Positions 1-8,849 of a stretch of 64,000 bases of DNA are shown here, in pieces (positions within the stretch are counted from its first letter, which is position 1; each line of letters begins with the position of its first letter). The DNA comes from a bacterium SCSIO 12827 (GTDB lineage Bacteria; Pseudomonadota; Alphaproteobacteria; Rhodospirillales; Casp-alpha2), in the NCBI GenBank assembly GCA_024397995.1, contig CP073746.1, positions 1,054,001-1,118,000 on the forward strand, read 5' to 3'. The notes beneath the pieces are model-generated. The model did not search any database and had not been told where the DNA came from. It saw only the letters and a list, made by a program, of their open reading frames with translations. The position numbers were made by a program, and so were the translations under genes.

Positions 1-136
1 CTGCCGCTCACGCGATGCTCCACGCCCGACCGGGCCCATACCCATATAGGAGGGGGGAGGATAGGAGATCGCCGCGCCCACCGCTAGTGCGTTGTTTGAT
101 CAAGATGAATCCAGTCTGAAAGGGAGGATTCCCGGT
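1..136. other. Non-coding edge of the window
   Basis: No open frame with a plausible start and family match was seen here on either strand. The stretch carries a purine-rich tract at about 47-68. It lies downstream of the minus-strand gene that ends at 137, so it may be a 3' untranslated region or an intergenic spacer. No convincing intrinsic terminator was found. Confidence 0.4.
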
Positions 137-3100
137 CTAGTGCACCGTTTTCGCGCGGCGCAGGTCGAGGGTCATGGGAAATTCATTATTGTCGCAGCGC
201 TTTGGCGCGTGGGAAGGCCCGGCAGTATGGCCGATTTCCTCGAACCGGGCCAGGCGCCGGCTTTCCGCCTCATAGGCGTTGACCGGGAAATGTTCGAAGT
301 TGCGCCCGCCGGGGTGCGCCACATGATAGGTGCAGCCGGCCACGGCGCGGCCGGTCCAGGTGTCGTAAAGGTCGAACACCAGGGGCGCGTCGACGTCCAC
401 GCCCGGATGCAGGGCCGATGCGGGTTTCCAGGCGCGGAACCGGACGCCGGCAAAGAACTCGCCCGCCTTGCCGGTGGATGTCAGGGGAACTTCATAGCCG
501 TTGCAGGCGATGCGGTAACGCCCGCCGGTCATGCCGGTGATCCGCACCTGCAGGCGTTCGACCGATGAATCGACGAAGCGCACGGTGCCGCCGGCGGCCC
601 CTTCCTCGCCCATCACGTGCCAGGGTTCCAGCGCCTGGCGCAGTTCGATCTCCATCTGCTCGTACTGCACGGCGCCGTAGCGCGGGAAACGGAATTCGAA
701 ATGGGGCGCGAACCAGGCGGCGTCGAACGCATAACCCTGGGTGTTCATGTCGGCGATGACGTTTTCGAAATCGGCCCAGACGGAATGGGGCAGCATGAAG
801 CGGTCGTGCAACTGCGTGCCCCAACGCACCAGCGGCCCCGAATAGGGCGTGTCCCAGAACCGCGCGATCAGGGCGCGGAGCAAGAGTTGCTGGGTCAGGC
901 TCATGCGCGCATGGGGCGGCATTTCGAAGGCGCGGAATTCAACTAGGCCCAGGCGGCCCGTGGGGCCGTCCGGGGAATACAGCTTGTCGATGCAGATTTC
1001 CGTGCGGTGGGTGTTGCCGGACACGTCGATCAAAAGGTTACGCAGGGTGCGGTCGATCAGCCAGGGCGGACATTCCGTGCCCTTTTCCGGAATTTGGGCG
1101 AGGGCGATCTCCAACTCGTACAGGCTGTCGTGGCGGGCTTCGTCGATGCGGGGCGCCTGGCTGGTCGGGCCGACGAACATGCCGGAAAACAGGTAACTGA
1201 GGCTGGGATGGTGCTGCCAGTAGGTGACCAGGCTTTTGAGCAGGTCGGGGCGGCGCAGGAACGGGCTGTCCTCGGCCGTCGGCCCGCCGGCGACCACGTG
1301 ATTGCCGCCGCCGGTGCCCGTGTGGCGGCCGTCCAGCATGAATTTTTCCGTGCCCAGGCGGCTCAGGCGCGCTTCCTCGTAAAGCGTTTCCGTGCTCTCG
1401 ACCATCTCGCGCCAGGTCTCGGCCGGCTTGATGTTGATTTCCAGGACCCCGGGGTCCGGCGTCACCTTGATGACGTTGAGGCGCGGATCGTTGGGCGGGG
1501 CATAGCCTTCGATATGCACGGGCATGCCGGTTTCCGCGGTCGCATCCTCGATGGCGGCGATCAGGTCCAGGTAATCCTCCAGCGTTTCCGTCGGCGGCAT
1601 GAACACGCAAAGCCGGCCGTCGCGGGGTTCGATGGTCATGGCCGCGCGGACCCGGCCCTTGGCGCCGGTCACGGATTGTTCGGAAATGGTCTGGCGGCCG
1701 GTGCCCGGATGTTCCGATCCTTGCAGATAAGGCTGGCGCGCGGCGTCAGGTTCTGGCAATTCGCCGCGTTCGTCGAACGGGTCGGCGGGCACGATATAGG
1801 GGTAATCCACGGACCGGACATGGGGCAGGGAATCCAGCGGCAGGCGGTAGCCCACGGGAGAATCGCCCGGGATCAGCACCAGACGGTCCGTGCGTGTCGA
1901 CCAGGGCTCACTGTACCAGCGCCGGTTGCTGGCCCGCGCGTTCCAGCGCTGCACCGGCAGGACATAGCCCGTCGGCTTCGACAGCCCGCGCGAGAACACC
2001 TTGCTCAGGCGTTCGCGCTCCAGCGGATCGTCGAGTTTGGAATCCTCCAGGGTCACGTTTTCCGGCAGGCGGCGTTCCTGCTCCATGAAATGCCAGGGGT
2101 CCTCATAGGCGGGGATTGCGGCGTCGGGTGAGACGTCCAGGCGTTCGGCGATGCCGCGGGCGAAGGTTTCGGCGGTCTTGATGTCGGGCTTGTGGTCGTC
2201 GACCTCCCGGGCGAAGGCGGATTGGTCGCGCCAGATCGGCACGCCGTCGCGGCGCCAGTAGAGGGCGAAGGCCCAGCGCGGCAGCGGCTCTCCCGGATAC
2301 CATTTGCCCTGGCCGAAATGCAGCAGGCCGTCAGGCGCGTATTTGTCGCGCAGGCGGCGGATCAGGTCGTCGCCCAGGGGCCGCTTGGTCTTGCCCGTGG
2401 CGGCGGTGTTCCATTCGTCGGCGTCGACATGGTCGATGGACACGAAGGTCGGCTCCCCGCCGAGCGTCAGGCGGACGTCGCGCTTGATCAACTGCTTGTC
2501 GATCTCGTCGCCCAGCGCGTCGATCGCCTGCCACTGTTCTTCCGTGTAGGGTTTGGTCACCCTGGGGCTTTCGGCGATGCGGGTGATCAGCATGTCGAAA
2601 TCGAAGTCGACCTCGCTCGGCCCCACGGCGCCCGAGATGGGGGCGGCGCTTCGGGGGCGCGGCGTCGCGGCCAACGGGATATGCCCCTCGCCGGTCAACA
2701 GGCCCGACGTGGGATCGAAGCCGATCCAGCCCGCACCCGGCAGGTAGACCTCGGTCCAGGCGTGCAGGTCGGTGAAATCGGTTTCCGCCCCCGACGGCCC
2801 GTCCAGGGACTTCACATCCGGTTTCAGCTGAATCAGGTAGCCCGACACGAAACGCGCGGCGAAGCCCATGTGGCGCAGGATTTCGACCAGCAGCCAGCCC
2901 GTGTCGCGGCACGACCCGCGGCCGCTGGACAGGGTTTCCTCGCAGGTCTGCACGCCCGGCTCCATGCGGATCAGGTACTCGATTTCCGTTTGCAGGCGTT
3001 GGTTCAGGGCGACCAGGTATTCGACCGTGCGGCCTTCCTGTTTGGGTAGTTTGTCCAGCCAGGCCCGCAGCAGCGGTCCGGCGGGCTCGGGCTTCAGGTA

Positions 3101-3448
3101 GGGTTCCAGCTCTTCCTTCAGCGCCGGATCGTAAGCGAAGGGCAGTTCCTCCGCCTCGGGCTCCAAAAAGAAGTCAAAGGGGTTCTGCACCGACATATCG
3201 GCGACCAGATCGACCGTGACCTCGAACTTCTCGACCGGGTCGGGATAAACGACGCGGGCTTGATAGTTGCCGTGGGGGTCCTGCTGCCAGTTGATGAAAT
3301 AGCCCTCGGGCTCGATCTTGAGCGCATAGCTGAGGATCGGCGTGCGGGCATGGGGGGCAGGGCGCAGGCGGATCACCTGCGGACCCATCTCGACCTTGCG
3401 GTCGTAGATATAGGAAGTCCGGTGGTGCAGGGCGATATGAATGCTCAT
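137..3448 (-). CDS. Transglutaminase-like protein fused to DUF2126 putative amidoligase
   Basis: This 1103-residue protein has a bacterial transglutaminase-like N-terminal region (about 1-80) followed by a transglutaminase core. The papain-like triad is visible as Cys180 (GRGSCRD), His229 (DLHAWTEV) and Asp245 (GFDPTSG). The remaining roughly 750 residues match the DUF2126 family, which is annotated as a putative amidoligase. Members are often encoded with a circularly permuted ATP-grasp protein and an alpha-E protein and are predicted to form or cleave amide links on peptides. Those partners are not visible and may lie outside the left edge. There is no signal peptide, so it probably acts in the cytoplasm. 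The ATG at 3448 is the natural start because it begins the conserved N-terminus, although no strong Shine-Dalgarno sequence is seen. The family call is firm but the substrate is unknown. Confidence 0.9.
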   Translation of the reverse strand: MSIHIALHHRTSYIYDRKVEMGPQVIRLRPAPHARTPILSYALKIEPEGYFINWQQDPHGNYQARVVYPDPVEKFEVTVDLVADMSVQNPFDFFLEPEAEELPFAYDPALKEELEPYLKPEPAGPLLRAWLDKLPKQEGRTVEYLVALNQRLQTEIEYLIRMEPGVQTCEETLSSGRGSCRDTGWLLVEILRHMGFAARFVSGYLIQLKPDVKSLDGPSGAETDFTDLHAWTEVYLPGAGWIGFDPTSGLLTGEGHIPLAATPRPRSAAPISGAVGPSEVDFDFDMLITRIAESPRVTKPYTEEQWQAIDALGDEIDKQLIKRDVRLTLGGEPTFVSIDHVDADEWNTAATGKTKRPLGDDLIRRLRDKYAPDGLLHFGQGKWYPGEPLPRWAFALYWRRDGVPIWRDQSAFAREVDDHKPDIKTAETFARGIAERLDVSPDAAIPAYEDPWHFMEQERRLPENVTLEDSKLDDPLERERLSKVFSRGLSKPTGYVLPVQRWNARASNRRWYSEPWSTRTDRLVLIPGDSPVGYRLPLDSLPHVRSVDYPYIVPADPFDERGELPEPDAARQPYLQGSEHPGTGRQTISEQSVTGAKGRVRAAMTIEPRDGRLCVFMPPTETLEDYLDLIAAIEDATAETGMPVHIEGYAPPNDPRLNVIKVTPDPGVLEINIKPAETWREMVESTETLYEEARLSRLGTEKFMLDGRHTGTGGGNHVVAGGPTAEDSPFLRRPDLLKSLVTYWQHHPSLSYLFSGMFVGPTSQAPRIDEARHDSLYELEIALAQIPEKGTECPPWLIDRTLRNLLIDVSGNTHRTEICIDKLYSPDGPTGRLGLVEFRAFEMPPHARMSLTQQLLLRALIARFWDTPYSGPLVRWGTQLHDRFMLPHSVWADFENVIADMNTQGYAFDAAWFAPHFEFRFPRYGAVQYEQMEIELRQALEPWHVMGEEGAAGGTVRFVDSSVERLQVRITGMTGGRYRIACNGYEVPLTSTGKAGEFFAGVRFRAWKPASALHPGVDVDAPLVFDLYDTWTGRAVAGCTYHVAHPGGRNFEHFPVNAYEAESRRLARFEEIGHTAGPSHAPKRCDNNEFPMTLDLRRAKTVH

Positions 3449-3558
3449 GGCCGGGATCGCACCTAGTCATCTGGAGGTTAAAGGTCCGCGCCGCCGCGAA
3501 CCTGACGGATGTTATACCAACACGCGCCCATGTGCCCGTCAATCGTTCGCAGGCGCAC

Positions 3559-3593
3559 AAAAAAAGCCCACCGGCCCCAAAGGGACCGGCGGG
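3559..3593 (-). terminator. Rho-independent terminator of the CoA catabolic operon
   Basis: Read on the minus strand, this is a 12-bp stem (CCCGCCGGTCCC pairing with GGGGCCGGTGGG, with two G-T pairs) closed by a TTT loop and followed by seven T residues. It lies about 54 bp past the stop of the acyl-CoA dehydrogenase gene and separates that operon from the amidoligase gene. Confidence 0.85.
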
Positions 3594-3646
3594 AAGTAGC
3601 AACAGGGAAGTTGATCTAGTTGCCTTGGTCTAATTATGACCGGAGT

Positions 3647-4831
3647 CTAATAGGACCTGGGCAACCCCAGCACATGCTGCGCGAGATAGCTGAGGATCAG
3701 GTTCGGCGATATAGGCGCCGTTCGGGCGAGTCGCGCCTCGCGCCATTTGCGTTCGATGTGATATTCGCGGGCAAAGGCAAAGCCGCCGTGCGTGGTGAAG
3801 CAGGCTTCGCCGGCATCCCAGGCCGATTGCGCCGACAGCAGTCGCGCCATGTTGGCTTCCGCGCCGCAAGGCAGGCCGGCGTCGAACATGGCCGTCGCCT
3901 TGCGCACCATCAGGTCGGCGGCTTCGATGTCCGCATAGGCCTTGGCGATGGGGAACTGGATGCCCTGGTTCTGCCCGATGGGCCGCTTGAACACGATGCG
4001 TTCGTTGGCGTAACCGACGGCCTTTTCGATGAAATAACGGCCGTTGCCGATGGCTTCCGACGCGGTCAGGCAGCGTTCGGCGTTCATCCCGTCCAGGATG
4101 TAGCGGAACCCCTTGCCTTCTTCGCCGATCAGGGAATCGCCCGGGATCGGGACGTTGTCGAAGAACACCTCGCAGGTGTTGTGGTTGACCATGGCGTCGA
4201 TGGGACGGATTTCACAGCCGTGCTTCTGCGCTTCCTTGAGGTCGATCAGGAAGGTCGAGATGCCGTCCGTGCGCTTTTCCACCTTGTCGGCGGGGGTCGT
4301 GCGGGCCAGCAGCAGCATCAAGTCTGAATGGGCCGCGCGGGATGTCCAGACCTTCTGGCCGTTGATGACGTAACCGTTGCCCTGCTTGTCGGCGCGGGTT
4401 TTCAACTGCGTGGTGTCGGATCCGGTGGTCGGCTCCGTCACGCCGAACGCCTGCAGACGCAGTTCGCCGGTCGCGATCTTGGGCAGGAAGTGCTCTTTTT
4501 GCTCTTTCGAGCCGTGCCTGAGGATCGTGCCCATGGTGTACATCTGGGCATGGCCCGGCGAGGCCGAGCAGCCCGTCGCGTTGATGGTCTCCAGGATCAC
4601 GGCACCGCCGCGTACGGGCAGGCCCGCGCCGCCGTATTCCTCGGGGATCAGGGCGGCGAGGTAGCCGGACGCGGTCAGCGCCTCGATGAATTCGGTCGGA
4701 TAGCTGCCCGACGGCGGCTGGTCTTCCAGCTTGTGCCAGTATTCACCGGGAAAGTCGGCGCAGACCTTGGCGACCTGCTCGCGGATTTCCGGATAGTCGA
4801 CCTCTAACGAGATGTTCAGTTCGGCGGTCAT
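3647..4831 (-). CDS. Acyl-CoA dehydrogenase
   Basis: This 394-residue FAD-dependent acyl-CoA dehydrogenase has the normal length and domain order: N-terminal helices, a middle beta domain with the FGVTEPTTGSD motif near 129-139, and a C-terminal helical domain. The usual late catalytic glutamate (YEGT motif) is replaced by TAPISPN. An acidic residue is present as Glu252 in NAERCL, the helix-G position used by isovaleryl- and long-chain acyl-CoA dehydrogenases. Activity is therefore plausible and a branched substrate is possible; this is inference. AAGGA precedes the ATG. It is the last gene of a minus-strand operon after the CoA-transferase, hydratase and lyase genes and is followed by a strong terminator. 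The electrons would pass to electron-transferring flavoprotein. Confidence 0.93.
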   Translation of the reverse strand: MTAELNISLEVDYPEIREQVAKVCADFPGEYWHKLEDQPPSGSYPTEFIEALTASGYLAALIPEEYGGAGLPVRGGAVILETINATGCSASPGHAQMYTMGTILRHGSKEQKEHFLPKIATGELRLQAFGVTEPTTGSDTTQLKTRADKQGNGYVINGQKVWTSRAAHSDLMLLLARTTPADKVEKRTDGISTFLIDLKEAQKHGCEIRPIDAMVNHNTCEVFFDNVPIPGDSLIGEEGKGFRYILDGMNAERCLTASEAIGNGRYFIEKAVGYANERIVFKRPIGQNQGIQFPIAKAYADIEAADLMVRKATAMFDAGLPCGAEANMARLLSAQSAWDAGEACFTTHGGFAFAREYHIERKWREARLARTAPISPNLILSYLAQHVLGLPRSY

Positions 4832-4853
4832 GTGTTCGTCCTTGAATGCAGGG

Positions 4854-5798
4854 TCAGGCGGCGTGCGAGGCGGGCGTGAAGCCCTTGGGCGGGCCGGCGT
4901 TGATGTAGGTGCCGTGCACGGGCTCGCCCTTCAGCTGGCGTTCCATGATTTCGCGGGCCTGCAACAGGCCGTCAAGATCGACGCCCGTCTTCATGCCTTG
5001 CGCTTCCAACATGAACACAAGGTCCTCGGTGACGATGTTGCCGCTGGCACCCGGTGCGTAGGGGCAGCCGCCCAGGCCGCCCAGGCAGGAATCGAATTCC
5101 CGCACCCCGGCGTCGAGCGCCGCGAACACGTTGGCCAAGCCGAGGCCCCGGGTGTCGTGGAAGTGGGCACCCACGGGCACGTCCTTGCCGACCGTGCGGT
5201 ACAGTTCCGTGAACAGGTCGCGGACCTGCTTGGGATTGGCGTAGCCGACCGTGTCGGCGACGTTCAGGCGTTGGGCACCGCGTTCCATCAGGCCTTCGGC
5301 GACCTTCATGACGTCCTTGACCGGCACCGGGCCGGAGATCGTGCAGCCGAAGCAGGTTGCCATGCCGCCGGAGATGATCTGGTCCTTGTATTCCGGATGT
5401 TCGTTCCGATAGGCGACGATCTCGGCGAAGCCGTCGAGGGATTCCTGCACCGAGCGGCGGATGTTGGCTTGGTTGTGCTCCTCCGAGACCGACATGACGA
5501 CGCCGATCTGATGGGCGCCGGCGGCCAGGCCGTTCACGGCACCCTTCATGTTGGGCACCAGGGCCGAGACGGTCAGGCCGTCGATCAGGATCGATTGGGC
5601 GACGATTTCCGCTGAATCCGCCATCTGCGGCAAAAGCTTCGGGTTGACGAAGGACCCGACCTGCATCTGCGGCACGCCGGCGGCGGCCTCGCTGCGGATC
5701 CATTCCATCTTGCCGTCGGTGGTGAAAACCGTCTGGATGCTCTGCAGACCGTCGCGGGGGCCGACTTCGCTGACCAGGACGTCGATATCGCGTTTCAT
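4854..5798 (-). CDS. Hydroxymethylglutaryl-CoA lyase family protein
   Basis: This 314-residue TIM-barrel lyase belongs to the HMG-CoA lyase/DRE-TIM family. It shows VGPRDGLQ at 12-19 (catalytic Arg15 and metal-binding Asp16), the metal ligands His212 and His214 in GAHFHDTRG, and the active-site Cys245 in GGLGGCPYAPG. It should cleave a 3-hydroxyacyl-CoA to acetyl-CoA plus a keto acid: acetoacetate from HMG-CoA, or pyruvate if the substrate were citramalyl-CoA. A longer open frame extends upstream, but the ATG at 5798 follows AAGGAG at good spacing and matches the family N-terminus. It lies 22 bp upstream of the acyl-CoA dehydrogenase gene and 32 bp after the hydratase gene, so all are likely co-transcribed. 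Confidence 0.92.
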   Translation of the reverse strand: MKRDIDVLVSEVGPRDGLQSIQTVFTTDGKMEWIRSEAAAGVPQMQVGSFVNPKLLPQMADSAEIVAQSILIDGLTVSALVPNMKGAVNGLAAGAHQIGVVMSVSEEHNQANIRRSVQESLDGFAEIVAYRNEHPEYKDQIISGGMATCFGCTISGPVPVKDVMKVAEGLMERGAQRLNVADTVGYANPKQVRDLFTELYRTVGKDVPVGAHFHDTRGLGLANVFAALDAGVREFDSCLGGLGGCPYAPGASGNIVTEDLVFMLEAQGMKTGVDLDGLLQAREIMERQLKGEPVHGTYINAGPPKGFTPASHAA

Positions 5799-5830
5799 GG
5801 TGGTCTCCTTATCTTCGTGCGGTGACTGTG

Positions 5831-6631
5831 TCAGGAGCCCTTGAACTGGGCCTTGCGTTTTTCGTTGAAGGCGGCGACGCCTTCCATGCGGTCGTCGGTG
5901 CCGACCAGGCGGTTGTAGGCCTGAAGTTCGAACTGATAGCCCGACATGCGGTCGACCTGCGTGGCGATCGAGGTCGAGCGTTTGGCGGCACGGATCGACA
6001 GCGGCGCGTTGCCGGCAATGCGTTCCGCTGTCGCGATGGTTTCCTCCATCAGCTTTTCCGGTTCGCACACCTTGTTGACCAGACCCCAGTCACAGGCTTG
6101 CTGGGCCGTGAACGGCAGGCCGGTCATGACGATTTCCTTGGCCCGACGCTCGCCGACCGCGTTGGGCAGGTTAATCGTGCCCATGGCCCCCGGCATGATG
6201 CCCAAGGTGACCTCGGTCAGGGCGAATTTGGCGTGGCTGGCGGCATAGACGAAATCGCAGGTCAGCGCCGTTTCGCAGCCGCCGCCGTAGGCGGCTCCGT
6301 TGACCGCGCCGATCACGGGCACCGGGCAACTGCGCATGGCCATCACCCCCTGTTCGAAGATGCGGTGCTGGACCTGCCATTCGTGGTTGGTCATGCCGTT
6401 GCGTTCTTTCAGGTCGCCGCCGGCGCAGAACGCCTTGTCGCCGCGCCCGGTGTAGATCACGACGCGCACGTCCTCGGTGTCGCGGTACAGGCCCTCGAAG
6501 ATTTCGATCTGTTCCAGGCCCATCTTGGTGTTCTTGGCGTTGCGAACCTCGGGACGGTCCATCATGACGATTAGGATGTGCCCGTTCTCGCCGACGCGCT
6601 CCAGGCTATAAGTTTCGTAATCCATCCGCAT
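5831..6631 (-). CDS. Enoyl-CoA hydratase/isomerase family protein
   Basis: This 266-residue crotonase-fold enzyme has the oxyanion-hole motif AFCAGGDLKE (about 67-76) and both hydratase glutamates: Glu120 in GGGCETAL and Glu140 in LTEVTLG. True hydratase chemistry is therefore expected, producing the 3-hydroxyacyl-CoA used by the neighbouring lyase. The open frame continues much further upstream, but that part overlaps the CoA-transferase gene. The ATG at 6631 shares its A with the transferase stop (TGATG) and is preceded by AAGGAAG, so translation is probably coupled. A methylglutaconyl-CoA or itaconyl-CoA hydratase role would fit the neighbours but is inferred. Confidence 0.92.
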   Translation of the reverse strand: MRMDYETYSLERVGENGHILIVMMDRPEVRNAKNTKMGLEQIEIFEGLYRDTEDVRVVIYTGRGDKAFCAGGDLKERNGMTNHEWQVQHRIFEQGVMAMRSCPVPVIGAVNGAAYGGGCETALTCDFVYAASHAKFALTEVTLGIMPGAMGTINLPNAVGERRAKEIVMTGLPFTAQQACDWGLVNKVCEPEKLMEETIATAERIAGNAPLSIRAAKRSTSIATQVDRMSGYQFELQAYNRLVGTDDRMEGVAAFNEKRKAQFKGS

Positions 6632-7788
6632 CACTGGTTCTTCCTTTTTATGGCGTCGTTGTGTTGGCCGACGGTGGGCGCCGATTTCCGGATCGGCGGG
6701 CGTGTGCCGTCGAAACTGAGGGGTAGGCCGACCAGACGCGGGCCGCCGCCCATGGCCGTCTGCAGAATGCCGAGGGCTTCGGTCTGCGGGTCGGCCATCA
6801 TTTCCAGGGTCTGCTGCACCGGGGCGGAGGGGATGCCGGCGTCGTCCAGGGCCTGCTGCCAGTCGGCGCGGGTTCGGGTGATGACCACGGGCTCGATCAG
6901 GGCGTTCAGTTCGGCCAGATTGGCGTAGCGGTTCTGATTGGTGTCGAAGCGCGGATCTTCCGGCCATTCGGGATGGCCCAGGACCTTGGACAGGCGTTCG
7001 AACAGGCGGTCGTTGGGGGCCGCGATGATCAGATAGCCGTCGGAACATTCATAGGCCTGATAGGGCGCCATGCCGCGGGCTCCGGAGCCTTCGCGGGCCG
7101 GGTTCTTGGGGTCGACGGCGGCCGAGGCGACGGCGTTATTCATCCAGCCGACGGCGGTTTCGTACAGGGACGCGTCGACCGTGCAGCCAGTACCCGTGTC
7201 GTCACGGCGTTTCAAGGCGCCCAGGATGCCGATGGCGCACCACATGCCGGTGCCCATGTCGATGATCGAGGTGCCGACGCGGATCGGCGGGCGGCCTTCC
7301 TCGCCGGTGATGGTCATCAGGCCGCCGTAGGCCTGCATCAGGGGGTCATAGCCGGGCTTGTCCTTCAAGGGGCCTTCGTTGCCGAACGCACCCAGGTTGC
7401 AATAGATCAAGTTGGGATTGCCGGCGCGCAGGGTCTCGGCGTCCAGGCCGTGCTTCTTGACCGTGCCCGGGCGCATATTCTGGATCACCACATCGGCTTC
7501 GGTGATGCAGTAATTGCGCAGCCAGTCGCGTTCCTCGGCGCTGCTCATATCCACGGTGATGGACTGCTTTTCCCGGTTCAGGGCGTGGAAGTAGGACCCG
7601 ATGCCGTCGGGGAACATCTTCCCCCATTGGCGGGCATCGTCCCCGGGGCCGGGGCGTTCGATCTTCACGACTTCGGCGCCCATGGACCCGAGAATCCAGG
7701 CGGCGTAGGGGGCGGCCACGCTGGACCCCAGTTCAACGACACGAATGCCGGCCAAGCACTGCCAAGCCCCGACGTTGGGTTCGTTCAC
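6631..7788 (-). CDS. CaiB/BaiF family III CoA-transferase
   Basis: This 385-residue family III CoA-transferase has the N-terminal Rossmann-like signature LAGIRVVELGSSVAAPYA and the catalytic aspartate Asp148 in KPGYDPLMQAYGG, which forms the aspartyl-CoA mixed anhydride. It would activate a free carboxylic acid using a CoA donor such as succinyl-CoA. The start is GTG at 7788 with GGGAGA upstream. It is the first gene of the four-gene minus-strand operon and faces the IclR regulator across a 164-bp divergent promoter region with two palindromes. The acid that it activates cannot be read from sequence. Confidence 0.92.
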   Translation of the reverse strand: MNEPNVGAWQCLAGIRVVELGSSVAAPYAAWILGSMGAEVVKIERPGPGDDARQWGKMFPDGIGSYFHALNREKQSITVDMSSAEERDWLRNYCITEADVVIQNMRPGTVKKHGLDAETLRAGNPNLIYCNLGAFGNEGPLKDKPGYDPLMQAYGGLMTITGEEGRPPIRVGTSIIDMGTGMWCAIGILGALKRRDDTGTGCTVDASLYETAVGWMNNAVASAAVDPKNPAREGSGARGMAPYQAYECSDGYLIIAAPNDRLFERLSKVLGHPEWPEDPRFDTNQNRYANLAELNALIEPVVITRTRADWQQALDDAGIPSAPVQQTLEMMADPQTEALGILQTAMGGGPRLVGLPLSFDGTRPPIRKSAPTVGQHNDAIKRKNQ

Positions 7789-7878
7789 GATGTTCTCCCG
7801 GAATGCTTATCGGCGGCGGAGGGCTGCCGGTGCATCCTGTTTACATATTGATTTGACGGATCACACGCGTTGAAGAAA

Positions 7879-7895
7879 GTATCGCATTGTGATAC
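7879..7895. promoter_or_regulatory. Candidate operator, inverted repeat GTATC-N7-GATAC
   Basis: An imperfect palindrome with outer arms GTATC and GATAC lies in the divergent region between the CoA-transferase and IclR genes. Thirteen of its 17 positions are symmetric. An IclR dimer site is a reasonable reading, but binding is not shown by sequence alone. Confidence 0.45.
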
Positions 7896-7906
7896 ATAGT
7901 TTCTGA

Positions 7907-7920
7907 TTGTAAGATTACAA
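7907..7920. promoter_or_regulatory. Candidate operator, inverted repeat TTGTAA-N2-TTACAA
   Basis: A 14-bp inverted repeat with perfect 6-bp arms lies 32 bp before the IclR start and 11 bp from the GTATC/GATAC palindrome. It could be an autoregulatory site for the adjacent IclR protein or overlap its promoter. Confidence 0.45.
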
Positions 7921-7952
7921 CGCAATGCCCTGAGACTGTCAAGGGAGTCCAG

Positions 7953-8795
7953 ATGCTCGATCTTGCTGACGATGTCCTTCCTTACCCTCCTTCCGAGGCG
8001 GACCCCGACCGGCGCGGCAAGCCCTTCGTGGCCTCCGTCGGCAAGTGTTTTCAGGTGTTGAAGGCATTTCGCCGGGGCCAGACGGAACTGCGTCAGCGCG
8101 ATTTGGGTTTAAGCGAAATCTGCAAGCTGTCGGGTCTGGACAAAAGCGCGGCGCAGCGGTTTTCCGAAACCCTGGTGACGCTCGGCTATCTGGAAAAGGA
8201 CCCGGGCACGCGACGCTATCGCCCCGGCATCGCGCTGATCGATTTCTACTACACCTTCATGGTGTCACACCGCCTGGCGCAGATCGCCATGCCGATCCTG
8301 ATCGAGGCGTCCAAGGTTTACGATACCACCGTCAACCTGTGCGAGATGGAGGGCACCGACGCCATCTACACGGTGCGCATCCCCCAGGCCAAGGCCAGTT
8401 ACGGCACCATGCTGGCCGGGCGCCGGGTGCCGGCGTTCTGTGCCTCGCCGGGGACGGTGATGCTGGCCCATATGCCGGAGGACGAGGCCGATGCCGTGCT
8501 CGCCGCCTCGGACCTGCGCAAGATCACCGAATATACCCTGACCGACATCGCCGACCTGAAAGCCCAGATGGCCGAGGCACGGCGGCTTGGCTATCACGTG
8601 TCCGATCAGCAGTCGCAAATCCACAACGTATCGACCGCCGCCCCCGTCCTGCGCATGGACGGCCGCGCCGTCGCCGCCGTGCACATTCCCGGCTACGCGC
8701 CGCAATGGAACCTTGAAAGCGTCCACGAAAAACTGGTGCCGCTGGCCGTCGACACGGCGCGGCGCATTTCCGATTCCCTGACCGAAGCCCTGTGA
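7953..8795 (+). CDS. IclR family transcriptional regulator
   Basis: This 280-residue regulator has an N-terminal winged helix-turn-helix (about 25-90, including LSEICKLSGLDKSAAQRF) and a C-terminal IclR effector-binding domain. The ATG is preceded by AGGGAG. It is divergent from the CoA-transferase operon and is followed 54 bp later by the MmgE/PrpD gene, so it probably controls both in response to a pathway acid or CoA-ester precursor. IclR proteins can activate or repress; the direction here is unknown. The N-terminal extension of about 25 residues before the HTH is slightly long for the family. Confidence 0.93.
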   Translation: MLDLADDVLPYPPSEADPDRRGKPFVASVGKCFQVLKAFRRGQTELRQRDLGLSEICKLSGLDKSAAQRFSETLVTLGYLEKDPGTRRYRPGIALIDFYYTFMVSHRLAQIAMPILIEASKVYDTTVNLCEMEGTDAIYTVRIPQAKASYGTMLAGRRVPAFCASPGTVMLAHMPEDEADAVLAASDLRKITEYTLTDIADLKAQMAEARRLGYHVSDQQSQIHNVSTAAPVLRMDGRAVAAVHIPGYAPQWNLESVHEKLVPLAVDTARRISDSLTEAL

Positions 8796-8849
8796 CGGCC
8801 CGGCTGAACCAACAAAAGTATAAAGACAGACCATCCCAAGGAGGACCCC

